A stretch of DNA of 64,000 nucleotides from Arthonia radiata (Eukaryota > Ascomycota > Arthoniomycetes > Arthoniales > Arthoniaceae). A program made the position numbers and the translations under genes. Below are positions 1 to 12,155 of the stretch, piece after piece; the first letter of the stretch is position 1, and every line of letters begins with the position of its first letter. The notes beneath the pieces are model-generated. The model had not been told where the DNA came from and searched no databases. It was given only the letters and a program-made list of their open reading frames with translations. The stretch is from the NCBI GenBank assembly GCA_002989075.1, contig PSQN01000005.1:2183241-2247240 (forward strand). Reading direction: 5' to 3'.

Positions 1-734
1 TTAGTGGAGCGGTAAGAGAGTGCCGGAACGCGCTCATTCCTGCAGCGACGCGGCGAGATCTTGGAGTGGAGTGGAGACACTGCACGCACGGCCAGTACGA
101 ACGGAGTAGAAGAAGCACCGCTTCGAACCTTGCCTCCCATGCGGCCCGTCACGGCACGGACCAATCGGTAATAGCCTTTGCGTCGTGCCACCTCGTAAGG
201 TACAAGACTCTGTTGCACAACTGTCGCAGAAATACCGTGTCGCAAGATTCAAGAAACTCCACGGCCAAGTGCGCTGACGAGCACACACACATTCTCGCGT
301 AGCCTCACGGGGCTGCTGGGGACGAGTGGGAATTAGGCGCTTCCCGCCAACGCCAGCAAGGTTGGTGAGGGGAAGCAGCAGCGCGCCCTGCAGATGCCAG
401 ACCTAGCAACTGTCTCAAAGCCGCCATCGCTTTTGGCTCGGTCACCTGATCGATTTCTCCTGCACGTTTCCTCGTCACTGCAGCTTCCCCACAGCCCGGT
501 CCGACTTACAGCAACCTTAGCGCACCGCTGCCAACGTCATCTCGATGCTGCTGCGAATGAGCTGCTCTGGGTGGGGAGCAGTACGCGCGCAACAGAGATT
601 CATCAATCCACGTTGATGCCCAACACACAACATTGCGGACAGCGAAACCAAGTGTCCAAGTGGGCATCGTTCCAGGGACTCGTCGTGCCTGCCGAGAGTA
701 TCACCAACGGATCGGATCGTTGCGGCCTTCTCCA
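1..734. other. No gene recognised (left edge)
   Basis: Short open frames exist on both strands but none has a recognisable domain, codon pattern or splice structure. The stretch is the 3' flank of the DUF2461 gene and may hold its 3' untranslated region. I see no RNA gene or repeat here. Confidence 0.5.
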
Positions 735-1961
735 TCAGTCGGCGTCATTGTCACTTTCCGCGCTGCTCTCGTCACTTTCCGACGACTCTTCAGTGTTGTC
801 AGGCATCACGATCGAGTTCAGATAAGAGACGAAGGGTACAAGAGCTGCTATGAGTTGAGCAATCCGATCGAGAGCGCCAGGTCCTACGACCTCATTGTCA
901 TCCAGCTTGCATCCCATCGTGAAATTCTTCAGCCGCAGCAACTGTATATTTTCGTGATCGGCGTCGTAGTCGCGCGGTTTCGTTTTCAAAGCACTTCCAG
1001 CGTTGTGTTTGAACAATGCAGTGACTGCTTTTTTCTCGTCGGCAGCCATGCCTCCAAGAAAAGACTTGCGAATGCCGGAGTCCATCAAGACTTTCTTGAT
1101 CTTGTGAGGCTTTCGGTCGATGTCGCGCCGTAGCCTCGCCAATGCCTGAGCTTCGGGCATCCATAAGCCTCCACCCAAGAAGCTCTCGCCTCCGGGCTTG
1201 ATTTGGAAGTAGTATGCAGCATACGGACCTTTGCGGCCTGTGCGCGACCATGCGATGCTGAAAAAGGGTTTGTACGGCGTTGGATCTCGGCTGAACCGGA
1301 CGTCTCGGTATATCCTGAAGATGCAGTCCTTCAGCGGCAGCTCTGGAACAGTCTCATCCGCCTCAGATACTTTCGGAGCCAAGCACTCGAGGAAATCCGT
1401 GAAGTCTTTCCAGGAGGTTCGATAATCTGGGTCGTGCATCTTCAACCATTCGCGATCATTGTTCTTGGCTAAGTCTTTGAGGAAGAGCATCGTGTTTGGG
1501 TGTATCTCATCATCTCTGTACGGTGTCTTGCCAGGGCTCCGTGCTCTTGGTTTGTTGATGATGACCTGAGTGCCTGGACCATAACCGGTCTTGGCGCTGG
1601 ATCTCCATAGCTCGCCATCACTGTTGCCCATGCCGTGTGCAGACGAGCCATTCGAATTCTGGGCCTTGCCCTTATGCTTCTTCTTGGGTGGCTCAGGCCC
1701 CTCGCTGTCGGCGGCTTCTTCCTCCTCCTCACTCAAAGATGCTGCACTTACAGCATCTTCATCCTCGTAGCCGGATTGTGCGGACTCTTCAGCGTCTTCG
1801 TCCTCACCGGAAGAGTCATCTTCAAAATACTGACTCTTTTTGGGTGTGCGATTCGGCCGTAAGCTACGATTGCTGGCAGGAGAGGAGATGCCAACTTCAT
1901 TTTGGGCGCGTTTCTTCGAGGCTGGTGGGGCATGCAACGCAGACTTGCTCGCGCGGGCCAT
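735..1961 (-). CDS. DUF2461 (TIGR02453 family) protein
   Basis: Single-exon gene of 408 codons. The first ATG of the frame is at 1961; two upstream codons in the open frame lack an ATG and are excluded. The first ~150 residues are low-complexity, acidic and basic, with a KKKHKGK-type nuclear signal and acidic runs. The conserved DUF2461 domain follows, from about residue 150: a TMLFLKDLAKNNDREW start, then FRIYRDVRFSRDPTPYK and a GGGLWMPEAQALARLR block, all hallmarks of this family. The C-terminus is again acidic and serine-rich. The biochemical role of DUF2461 is unknown; the family occurs in bacteria and fungi. The nuclear location is inferred from composition. It is divergent from TYW3, with 233 bp between the two start codons. 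Confidence 0.85.
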   Translation of the reverse strand: MARASKSALHAPPASKKRAQNEVGISSPASNRSLRPNRTPKKSQYFEDDSSGEDEDAEESAQSGYEDEDAVSAASLSEEEEEAADSEGPEPPKKKHKGKAQNSNGSSAHGMGNSDGELWRSSAKTGYGPGTQVIINKPRARSPGKTPYRDDEIHPNTMLFLKDLAKNNDREWLKMHDPDYRTSWKDFTDFLECLAPKVSEADETVPELPLKDCIFRIYRDVRFSRDPTPYKPFFSIAWSRTGRKGPYAAYYFQIKPGGESFLGGGLWMPEAQALARLRRDIDRKPHKIKKVLMDSGIRKSFLGGMAADEKKAVTALFKHNAGSALKTKPRDYDADHENIQLLRLKNFTMGCKLDDNEVVGPGALDRIAQLIAALVPFVSYLNSIVMPDNTEESSESDESSAESDNDAD

Positions 1962-2194
1962 CTTCAATTACAAGTCACGAGCTCAGAATGCCACAGGCGT
2001 GTGTGTTGGATGAGTTGGCTTATCGGATGTGAGTTTCTTGCGCTGGTTATTCTTCAAATGAGGCTACGTCATTGACTAGCGCGACGCGTCGACTAGAGAG
2101 ACGCGTCTTCGGATTCGATCTGCTCCGAGCGAATAAATCATGAGTACACGCTAAAACTATAAAAACATGACTGTTACGACTGCGAGGACTTGTC
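1962..2194. promoter_or_regulatory. Divergent promoter with two ACGCGT palindromes
   Basis: This 233 bp lies between the start codons of the DUF2461 gene (minus) and TYW3 (plus). It holds two perfect 10-bp palindromes, cgacgcgtcg (2082-2091) and agacgcgtct (2099-2108). Each is centred on ACGCGT and the two cores are 17 bp apart. ACGCGT is the MCB element bound by the MBF (Mbp1/Swi6-type) G1/S regulator in yeasts. Whether it acts here is an inference. Confidence 0.45.
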
Positions 2195-3347
2195 ATGATG
2201 GCCGACAATGCAGCAGACGCCGAAAACCATACATTCAGAGCAAAAAAGGCGAGAATTCTTGACGCTCTCCGTCAGCCCTCGGACTCGTATCAGGATGCTT
2301 CTCCGAAAGGCTCGGTCGATGAAGGCATTCGCGATCTCATCGAGCTCATCAATTCGTTTGAGGACCTTGTGACTACGAGCAGCTGCTCAGGTCGTATTGC
2401 GGTCTTTTTGAACGCTGCTCCAACACCAAGACTGCACCGGCAACCGCTCGCTGATGCAGCGATCCTCCGGCAGCCAGGTCCTTCCAAGGAGTCGCTCGAC
2501 GTGGCTACCGCCTCGATCCAGGATTCTCAGCATGCGCAGAGCCGCATTCGTAACGAATTCTCAAGCTCTGGGAAAGGCGCTGGCGGCCGTTGGCTTTTTG
2601 TCACGCACGAAAAGATGGACATTCCTGACAATGCCAATGCGACTCTGGCGAAGATGCTAGGCCTCTCGAATCAGCACCCTGGGTCAGGTGCTGTAGACGT
2701 GCACAGTTATCAATTACCTCTTGTTCACCTCAAGTTTGAGCCTATGGTAAAGCCTGCCCCCATTCTCTGACGATATCGCTTTACAGTATGTCGGCTGCAA
2801 GATCGCTGTTTCGTGCTTGCACCAGAAGTAGTGTTCCAAGGGAGCAATGGGCTGAAATTTACACTGTCGCTGACTGAAGATCCTCTGGGTTGCCCAGATA
2901 CTCCATATTCAAACCGCTTCCATCAAGGCCGCCCAAACCGTTCTGACTGCCGCTCTACAAGCCGGTTTCCGTGAAAGCGGTGTCACAGGGCTAAGCTCAG
3001 CGTGTCCCATGATAGCTGTGCGATGCCAGGGACTTGCCTTCGAGTCAGTGATCGGTGTCCGCGATGCGGACGCTTCTCGCGAAGACCCTCACGCTGCTAT
3101 GGCTGTTCCCATTGTGTCGAATGCATATCTGAGTACGGTCATCCGAACAGCGAACGATCGCTTCGATCAAAATGCACAACGCACAGAGCGCTTTACAGAC
3201 GCAGTAAGACGGCTGCAAGCATCTTGCAGCTCTGATGTCTCAAAAGAGGCTGCTGAAGCCCCTGAAGCTCGACGTGCTCGCAAGAGAGCAGAAGGCCTGA
3301 AACGCCAGGCGTCTCCGCGCACCACAGATTCCGGCTCAAATTGGTAG
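2195..3347 (+). CDS. TYW3: tRNA wybutosine-synthesizing protein 3 (TYW3-like)
   Basis: Two exons, 2195-2746 and 2898-3347, joined over a 151-nt GT-AG intron in phase 0, giving 333 residues. TYW3 is the SAM-dependent methyltransferase of the wybutosine pathway, which modifies G37 of tRNA-Phe. Diagnostic features are the N-terminal helical segment ending in SSCSGRI (residues 62-68), a KGAGGRWLFVTHE-like strand, and the HLKFEPM/ILHIQTASIKAAQ block that crosses the intron. A GFRESGVTGL motif then leads into the IAVRCQGLAFESVIG segment. The C-terminal ~50 residues are a basic tail. The intron is longer than most in this window, and translating through it gives an early stop. The length is somewhat greater than the yeast protein. 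Confidence 0.9.
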
Positions 3348-3612
3348 GGCGACGAAATGTCAACAGCTCCCATCGATGCCTTCCTCAACGCTAACGGTAT
3401 GTGATAACAGATGAATGACTTGCAGCTGATGATATCGAATTTCATTCCGTTTACCCTTTCATACCGCTAGCTGATGCAGATGCAGATGATGCTCAATGAC
3501 CAAAAGAAAGTCTAAGGAAACGCGTACCGAGGGCATGCACGTCTCTCCGAGAAGATCCAAACACCGTTGCTCATGTGTCACCTTCCCATAACCATGGCAT
3601 AGCAATGCCTAC

Positions 3613-5931
3613 TTACCGTAAATGGCGAAGACCAGGTCCACCAACATGACCTGGCAGTATATTCCTTCCCTTCCTGGCTAAGAACGGACTCGGCATCTCA
3701 TCCCGCTCCGGATCCCAGACGGTCACGTCTTCCTTTTCGAAGCTAAAGCCACCTTTACTTGGATTCGACGGCTCTTCAGCAAAGTCGTGTGTTGACACAC
3801 CAGGACCAGCTGTCCTTGCTTGAGCTAGTTCGACAAGTGTACGACCTTGCACGTGGCTGTTTATAGTTGCTGTGTGCCGCATGTCAGCAGCATCCTGTTT
3901 TCTTGACGGCGGCCGTCGCTGCGGTGAGAGCTGACTCGCTGCTTTGCGAGGAGGACTCGTACTGTCGGCCGTAACATTGGCTACAGACGGCAGCTTCGAC
4001 ATTCGGCGAGAGGGCGATGTTGACGAGTTCGTTGGCTTAGACAACAAAGGACCAGTAGCCAAGGAAGACTGTGAATTTTCTTTGCTCATTTTTTGCGAGG
4101 TCGGAAACAATGTTCCTGGTGCGCCGACCCTTTGCTGAGGCATTGTCTTTTGGCGGGTGAGTCCAGGTCTTCGTCCCGCGCCACCCAGCTGCTTGAACGG
4201 GTCGCCACCAGGATTCTTACTTCTCGTTGGTGACGCCATTGCTGGCAAATCAAAGCCGTCCTCTTCATCGTCATCATCTGCGTCTGACTCGAGTGGCGAG
4301 CTTGACGCCGTGGCGGTGAAAATGTTTCTGTTCTTGCTCCGAGGAGCGGGCTGATGGTGGTCTCGACGAGGTGAAAGATTGAGAGAATGGATTGGCGCCG
4401 GTGAAGGGTCGGCCATGTTGACGTCTGCAGGTGAGCATTCAAACATCGTCTGCGCTCTGCCAAGAGGTGCTCGATTGCTCTTTCTAAGGGGCTTCGACTT
4501 GTTTGAGGTTGGTGAGTCCAGCGACAGCTCACTCAAGTCTGTCGATGATGGGAAATCGTCCGTTTCCCCGGCTGTGCTTTGGGACTGATAGTTCAAACCA
4601 GCATTCTTCTCCATCGGTGGCTCTTCCTGGTTCGGAGTCGTCGACCGTTTCAGCTCTTCGACAGGTGCGGGAGCAGGCGGACTCTGCTTCTCCATCTCTT
4701 CTGTGACCCGTCGAGCAATCTCGGTTTCGAATTGCTTGCGAAGCTCCTCACGAGTTTGCTGGACTTGTCTATCTATCTCGAGACGGGCTTTGACCTCCCA
4801 CTCCCGCCGTAATGTACTGTCGATCTCGGCCCTTGTCGCTTGCCTGTCTGCGTCAACTTGTGCAAGTCTCCTCTCGGCATCCTTCAGAGTACGAGCAGCT
4901 TGCTCTTCTTTGCTCTTCATCTGTCGACCAAGCCTCACAACCTCCAGCTCTTTCCGCTTCAGCTTGACCATGGGTATGTTCAACAACTGCGCTGTATCTG
5001 GGCGTGTCATTGGGTTGACCCTCAGGCACTTGTTGATGGACTCCTTGAGTTCTGTTGAGTACAGGTGAGACAGCGGCGTAACTTTACCGAGACGTATTCT
5101 TTGGATCAGTTCGAGATGGGTCTTTGCATTGAATGGGGGTTCCTTCGAACACAGCTCGTACATGATGCAGCCGAAAGCCCAAATGTCAGAGTGCAAGCTG
5201 TATTGCTCTGCAGCGCAGATCTCCGGTGACATGTAGAAGGGCGTGCCGACGTAGGTTGATGCGAAGTCGTGCGCCTGCATGATCTTAGAGAGGCCAAAGT
5301 CGCCGAGCTTGACTGATGCGTCTGAGCCCAAAAAGACTAAACCAGTCAGCGCAAATCCTCACGTAAGCCAATGTCCGCTTACTATTCTCGGGCTTCAAAT
5401 CTCTATGGAGGATCATCGCGTGAGAGGTCTTTCGCAGGGGCTTTGCGTCGCTGCTCAGCCCCATGACATTACGGCCGACCTCGGGAGGATCTTCGCCGTA
5501 ATGACACCGATACAACGCCATCACCAGTTGCGAGAAGACGCTCCATACGAAGTCCTCATCAGCCATCTTATTGCCTTTCTTGAGGTCTTTGATGTATCGC
5601 CCAAGGTCGCCATGCTCGCAGTATTCCATGTATATGTGGAGATCGGACGAAGCTTTCATATGCTCGCGCTCATAGTATGCAACGATGTTGGGATGTCTGA
5701 GACCTTTGAGGATTTGAAGTTCTGCTTGGAGTTGTTCCCGCTCTTTGGAGGACATTTGGAGGTAGCTGATCTCTTTTCGGCAGAGAACGTAGCTATCCTG
5801 CTTTCGCCTGACCTTGCGAATGACCCCAAAGGAGCCATGACCTATCACAATCAGTCCATCTACTTTGTCAGGGGAGATTTGTAGTACCTACCAATTTTTT
5901 CAAGTACTTCATATTTCTCTGCTTCGGCCAT
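3613..5931 (-). CDS. nimA: NIMA-related serine/threonine kinase
   Basis: Three exons on the minus strand: 5931-5892, 5841-5383 and 5336-3613, giving 740 residues. Introns are 50 and 46 nt, and both junctions restore kinase motifs. The first completes GHGSFGVIRKV (glycine loop, residues 14 on); the second gives LKPENIFLGSDASVKLGDFG. Other kinase landmarks are the HRDLKPEN catalytic loop, DFGLSKI and the activation segment YVGTPFYMSPE. A coiled coil follows (LEVVRLGRQMKSKEEQAAR...), then a long serine/proline-rich tail, the layout of fungal NIMA/KIN3 mitotic kinases. NIMA promotes mitotic entry in Aspergillus. The stop TAA sits inside a perfect donor sequence (CG|GTAAGT), so a further 3' exon is possible. 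Symbol by family resemblance. Confidence 0.9.
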
Positions 5932-6362
5932 GGTGAGGAGGAGTTGCGAAAAGCAATTGGGAACGAGGGTAGTATGCAAGCTATCGAAGCTTCTTACAAG
6001 CTGTCAACCATGACCATAATCAGATACGAAAAGGAAAAAGACACGCGCTGCCGTGTATTAGCAATGCGCTTCTGACTGGCCTTGGTCATCATTGTTTAGG
6101 GTACAGCCATGTGGTGACTAGTGTCCTCTGTCGACCAGGCAACGAGGCGGCGCTAGTCAGCATTCTCATCTTATCTCCGATGGCGTCGGCCGATTCTTCA
6201 AGATTATTGTGCGATCGCCACACGCCATATTCTCACTAAAGGCAAGAGCTGGCTCTGTCTGGTGGTTCACAATTATTAAAGCTCCGTTCGAAATATTTTG
6301 AAGCCTATTCGCATCTTCTAGTGGTCGCTGACCTCCCTAGCCTCTTGTCCTCACGGCCCGAG
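5932..6362. promoter_or_regulatory. Divergent promoter: NIMA kinase / ankyrin-BTB gene
   Basis: This 431 bp lies between two divergent start codons, with no convincing open frame. It must carry the promoters and 5' untranslated regions of both genes. I see no clear TATA box or strong known element. Confidence 0.4.
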
Positions 6363-8364
6363 ATGGTGCTCAAGAAATACGAGATCGAAGCTGCACTACA
6401 CGCAGAACACCAAGCGATTAAAGAAGGCCAACTCAAAGAAGATAATCCTCTTGATCAGAGTGAAGACTTTCATCATTTCTGCGAAGCATGCAGGCGCGGC
6501 GACCTTAAGACGTGTCAAGAGAAGCTGCAAGAAGGTGTGAACATCAACGCCCGCGATCGCTTCGATTATACACCTCTCATTTTGGTGTGTTCAGCCCTAA
6601 TTCCATACCCTGGCGTTTCTGCTCGATTACGCATGGCATTTGACTGACCAAATCGTTTCGAAGGCCAGCTTATGTGGCCACTACGAAGTATGCCAACTAC
6701 TTCTCGAATCCGGCGCGCTGTGCGAGCGCGACACCTTCCAGGGCGAAAGATGCCTTTACAATGCCCTGAATGATCGCATCAGAAATCTGCTCCTATCATA
6801 CGATTACTCGAAGTCACGCGATCCTCTACAACCGCTCGCATCACACCTCACCTCGTTACTAAGTCTCAACGCTCCTCAAACCTCCGACATCACGCTTACA
6901 ACAGACACCGCCTCATTCAAACTCCACAAGTTTATTCTCGCAGCGCGATCGCCTTATTTTGCCAAGAAGCTAGCAAGCGCTCCCGAAACAACGACATGGA
7001 AGGTGCCCGTGACCATTCCGACGCAGTCATTAGAAATCGCAATAATGGGGCTGTACCTCAGTGAGGTCAACGTGGATTTTGGCGCGAGTGAGGAAGAGCA
7101 GGCGATACTTGCTGGCATCGATAAGCTCGGAAAGCAGCTGGAGATTGACAGCCTATTGGACACCATCCTGGAGAACGATCGCAGAAGGCAGCGACAGAAG
7201 AGAGCACAAGAAGTAGAAAGAGGTCGGCTACAGCTGGAGAGCTGGTTTCAGCATAATGTTTTTCAGTACGCTGTAAATGTTGACGCCGAGAAAGCGGAGA
7301 ATGTGCGGTGGGACCGGCAGAATAGCATCTTCGCTGATGTGCTGCTCTGCGCAACAGAGGATGTTGAGGATAAGGAAGATACGACTCCGCATAGGAATGA
7401 AGAACAGACTCCGATCAGACACACGGACGACGCTGTCAACATTATCCCCGTAGGGCCCACAGCTTCTACGCCATCCAGGTCGTCCAGCCAGCATAGAGAA
7501 CCTACTCAGTCTGTCCTCTTTCCAGCGCATCGCGCAATGCTCCTACGATCTGAATACTTCAATGCGATGTTCTCGTCACCCTTTAAAGAAGCGCAAGATT
7601 CGGAACATCTACCGATAATCCACGTCGACTGCACGCCGGCCGTGCTTCGCGTCATCCTGGCCTACCTGTACACCGAACAAGCATCCTTTGGCCTGGACGT
7701 AGCAATCGATGTCCTGTTCACGGCCGACTTTCTCATGATCGAGAAGCTCAAGGTTAAAGCAGGGATGATCATCTCGACACTCGGCAACGGCACCTCGTCT
7801 GTTGTTGAGGCTGAGAATCCGCGCGGGGAGACGGCTGTTGAAGAGGAGGACGTCTTGGATATCTACGACGTTGTGCGTGCAGGCTGGCAGACACGCGTCC
7901 ACCGATTAGAAGAGTTCGGCGCAAGGTATATTGCATACCGGCTCGAGAAGTATATTGACCGTGAAGAGTTCAAGCAGCTGGTCCGCGAGAGCGCTGCGCG
8001 CATCAAAGGCCGACAGGAGACAGATACGGTCGAACTGATTGATGACATACGCTTCTATCTTTCTGACCGCTTCCGACTACGCTTTGAAGACGCTGGCATT
8101 GATGGAATGACGGCTGACGAGCAAGCTCCGCTCGCTTCGACTGCGGAGATGGCTGAGAAGGACAACACAATCAACTGCGGAGCTTCAGAAGCGCATGTGA
8201 CGCCAGAAACTACTCAACATCACGAAGCGCCGCATGATACCGGCGTCGTCCGCACCTTGGACGGCGATGAGGCTGGCGACGAGTTTGCGCAGGACGCTTT
8301 GAACTACCAGATCCTGCTGGGAAAGATTGATACTCTACTAGAGAATTTGGACCTTGATGCATAG
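6363..8364 (+). CDS. Ankyrin repeat and double BTB/POZ protein (ABTB1-like)
   Basis: Two exons, 6363-6584 and 6664-8364, with a 79-nt phase-0 intron, giving 640 residues. The intron splits an ankyrin repeat: exon 1 ends FDYTPLIL and exon 2 resumes ASLCGHYEVCQLLLESGA. The first BTB domain starts near residue 148 (SDITLTTDTASFKLHKFIL). The second starts near residue 296 (SIFADVLLC), carries a ~50-residue polar insertion, and resumes at LFPAHRAMLLRSEYFNAMF. Ankyrin plus two BTBs matches animal ABTB1 and fission yeast Btb3-type proteins, which act as substrate adaptors for Cullin-3 ubiquitin ligases. That role is inferred. The acidic C-terminus has no recognised domain. Confidence 0.88.
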
Positions 8365-8660
8365 CGTATTGGAGGACTGAAGGCCAAAAAGCGGAGCTAT
8401 CAGATCGGACGACTTCTGCACTTTAGTCCCGTGGTGGGCTTTGATCCCGTACACCATTTGCATGTTGAAGTTCGCACAAGCGTATAGTACGCATGAGATG
8501 CGGATACATTCAAGCATATTTGAATAGCACGGACCCCACACACAAGCTTGTTAAGATGCCGAGGATCATTATTGCCAAAGACGTCTCCTCCAAAGGAATC
8601 AAGCTCTGGGGTTCGCATGAGTAGCAGACACGAGCTGCAAGATTTGCAGCCCAAGCCATC

Positions 8661-10615
8661 ATGCGCTCGCTAACTTTGAGCTGGTCATTCCCTATCATCA
8701 TCGCTTGGCTGCTACCATACGTGCTTGGGGCGCCGCCTCTCTTCTCCGCTCACAGCACACGACAAGAGGCAGAGAGTCTGGAGTATGATTACGTCGTAGT
8801 GGGTAGTGGGGCTGGTGGTGGTCCACTTGCCAGTCGTCTCGCACGAGCAGGCCACTCGACATTATTGATTGAGTCTGGAGACGACCAGGGAGGCAACGCA
8901 AATTACTCGGTGCCTGGATACCAAGCAGCGGTGACGCAGGATCCCAAGATTCGGTGGGACTTCTTCGTCAGTCACTATCAAGATCAAGCGCGGGCTGTGC
9001 GCGATCCAAAATATGTTGTTAGCGAAGGTGGAATACTGTGAGTGGCATGGAAATCATCCTGCTCACTACGTGAGCTCATGCTTGCAATTGTAGATACCCA
9101 CGGGCCGGCACTCTCGGTGGCTGTGTCTCGCACAACGCATTGATTTGGATCACGCCCCACGCATCAGACTGGGACAACATCGCTAGCATCACGGGCGACA
9201 GCTCGTGGTCAGCCTCCAACATGGGCCAATATCTCGACCGCGTCTACGAGTGGCAACCGACTGGCCCAACAGACCCTACGATCCTCACGCGTGATCTGAT
9301 GCTTTCTCAGCACCTTGTTGGTGGAGCGGCGGCACAGGGACTTGGGCCCACGCCTCTAAACGCTCTTACAGGGCTTGGCCAAATTCTGCTCGGGGACCCT
9401 AATTCTCGATCGCCTGGGCGCGACTCGCAGGAAGGCTTCTTTCAGATACCACTCATCCAGCAGGGCGGCGCCCGCCATTCGGTGCGCGACTTCATCGTCG
9501 ACACCGTCAACGCTGGCTTCCCCCTCACTGTTCGCACGAACTGCTTTGTGACCAAAGTCGCCTTCGATACTTCCGGCTCAACGCCGAAAGCGATCGGTGT
9601 CGAGTTTCTTGATGGCGAGCACCTCTATCGGGCCTCTCCTCTCTCTGGCGGCGCTGGCACATCCGGCTCCGCAACAGCCACCAAGGAGGTCATCCTCGCC
9701 GGCGGTACGTACAACACCGTGCAGATGCTCAAGCTCAGCGGCATCGGGCCATGCCCTGAACTTTCGTCACTTGGCATCGACACACTTGTCGATGCGTCTG
9801 CTCTTGGCACGAACATGCAAGACCGATACGAGATACCGGTGAATGTCAAACATCCCAACGACTTCTCGATCCTCGATGGTTGCACGTTTGATATGAAAGA
9901 CCATGACAAGTGCTACCAGAAATGGCAGGCTAATCCTGATGTCCTCGCATTGCGCGGTGCGTATGCGACCGATGGCCTCGCCGCAGCTATGGCTGTCAAC
10001 TCACAGACATCTGACAACAGCGACATTGATCTTTTCATCTTTGGCGGCCCAATCGACTTTACAGGCTACTTCCCGCAGTGGGGTGATGCGGCTGTAGCGG
10101 ATCACAAGCACTTCTCATGGTATACGCTGAAAGCGCACACTCGGAATCATGCTGACACGGTGAGGCTGCGCACAGCTGATCCGCTCGACACGCCGCTGAT
10201 CGACTTTAACTACTTTGACACAGGCACCACGGACGGCGGCGCAGATCAAAAATATGTGGACGCGCTGGTGGAAGCTATCGGCAAGTCCCGCGACGCGCTC
10301 AAGCAATATAGCACTTACGGCATTTTGGGCGGGACTGACTTCGTGGAGGAGAACCCAGGGCCGGAAGTGACGGCTGTTGAGGATCTCGAGACGTACGTGA
10401 AAGACCGTGCGTGGGGCCATCATGCGTGCTGTACTGCGCCTATCGGTGCTGCGCGCGACAAGAACGCGGTGCTGGATAGTGATTTTCGGGTCCAAGGTGT
10501 GGACGGCCTGAGAGTGGTGGACGCCAGTGTGTTCCCGAAGATCCCGGGCATCCTTATCCAGGCGCCGATTTTTATGGTCGCGGAGAAGGCGGCGGATGTG
10601 ATACTGAAAGGGTGA
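8661..10615 (+). CDS. Secreted GMC-family FAD oxidoreductase
   Basis: Two exons, 8661-9037 and 9094-10615, with a 56-nt intron, giving 632 residues. Residues 1-23 form a signal peptide (hydrophobic core FPIIIAWLLPYVLG). The FAD-binding dinucleotide motif GSGAGGG is at residues 48-54, with the ribose-binding Glu at residue 71 (LLIESG). The junction restores GGIL-YPRAGTLGGCVSHNALI, the GMC signature-1 region. The C-terminal GMC_oxred_C domain holds GHHACCTAPIG with the expected active-site His, then GLRVVDASVFPKIPG. Family members oxidise alcohols, sugars or aryl alcohols; the substrate cannot be told from sequence. Secretion suggests an extracellular or vacuolar role. A cyclised secondary-metabolite role is possible but no cluster partners are nearby. 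Confidence 0.9.
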
Positions 10616-12127
10616 TATGGACTGTTGTGGAGGTGCGTGGCTTGTATGTTTTATACCCCACAGATTTACCAGCAAGACTGGCCTGTCCTACACGGACTGA
10701 TTCCCTAGATGACATGTGACTCACATTTGCAGTCCAAGCCAAGGCGAAATCAGCAAGAGTGAGCTACCGTGGCCGCTTGTAACGAGCCCGAGCCAAGCCG
10801 CATCATTCGTCATGCGCAAGACGCTCCCTAAGTCGTCCAAAAATCTGGCGACGCATTTCATGGTTACTGAGTTATTACCTTCGCTCCTTGCGTGCGCTGC
10901 TACACCGGACCTGACTTGGACGGTCCGTCAATGCAACGAACACCAGTCCCCTTCGTTCGAGAAACCTAGTATGGTTTCGCTCCTAAGACCTGTCTACCGG
11001 CTTGAAGCCTAGGCCCTCTTTCTCACTTTTATTACCCTTGCCTGTGGATCCAGGCGTTCGGGGCGACGTTGCTCCTTGTCTACGATAACGCAGACGTCAA
11101 ATGATATATATGGATCTACGATCTCGAGACTCGCCCTGAGATGCTATCTATCTAATGCTTTATGCATTAATTAGAGACTGGCACAGCTTGGGCTAGGGGA
11201 TAGTATACAGCCTACCGCATGATTTAGAGACACCGTTGCACGCATCATCATCAGCGTCATCACCAATGCTCTTTAATCGACGCGTCGCGCTACGGTTTCA
11301 TCTGACGAACAGCAGCCTGGCATGTTTTCGAAACAGCAACTTCGTTGACTTAGCTTGAGCATCCCCTGGGACTTCCGCTCAAGCGCATTCGCGGTCCCGC
11401 GCGTAAAATGCAGCTGTCTAACATATCTTACAACATACTGGCCGTGACCATACTAGCTGATGCTGGATCACATCGAAAAGCCAGACAGTCGTGTATCTAT
11501 GTATGTATATTTATATGTTTGATGTAGTATTGCACTTAGCTCTTCGAACAATCAGCGTCCATTGTGTTTATTACAGAGGTTAAGTAAGGGTCGCCGGCGT
11601 TCCTGACCTCTTGCAGAGACACTAGATTAATAAGCTGCCTTTCAAAATTACTCTTGCTCTCAGGAGGGTGATGATGAGCAGCGCCTAAGTGATGTCTGAT
11701 GTTCCCTTCGCAATCATGGGCGTGTGAAATCGACAACTCGCGCAGATGACGAAAATCCCCTGCCGAAGCTGACCCCGTCAAGCGCGGGTTACTGCTAATG
11801 CCTGGAGGATCTCTGTGGTCGGGCATAGTCCACAGCCTTTGAACATCTCGCGTGTGGTCTAAGCGGTGTTACTTCAATCGGTGGCAAAGCCCTGCAACAA
11901 GACATATACATTGCGACCGAACTCCGAAGCCGACGGATGTCAGACGGGTGGCATCGACGGGCCTCGACTGTCAACAGCCGCCAGATTTTTCTCAGGGGAT
12001 GGTCTCAAGACGGCACTGATACTGATAAACCCACAGCTTTTAAAGCTCTTCTTCTCGTATATCATAGGTCTCAATGCCGCTGAGTATCAGCGCCGCACCC
12101 GCGCGAACTTATACGATCATAGGACGA

Positions 12128-12155
12128 CACAGTCTTTCCACCACAGTCTTTCCAC
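12128..12155. repeat. 14-bp perfect tandem duplication
   Basis: The unit cacagtctttccac occurs twice back to back and is followed by a further cac. It lies in the gene-poor stretch, with no coding context. Confidence 0.8.
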
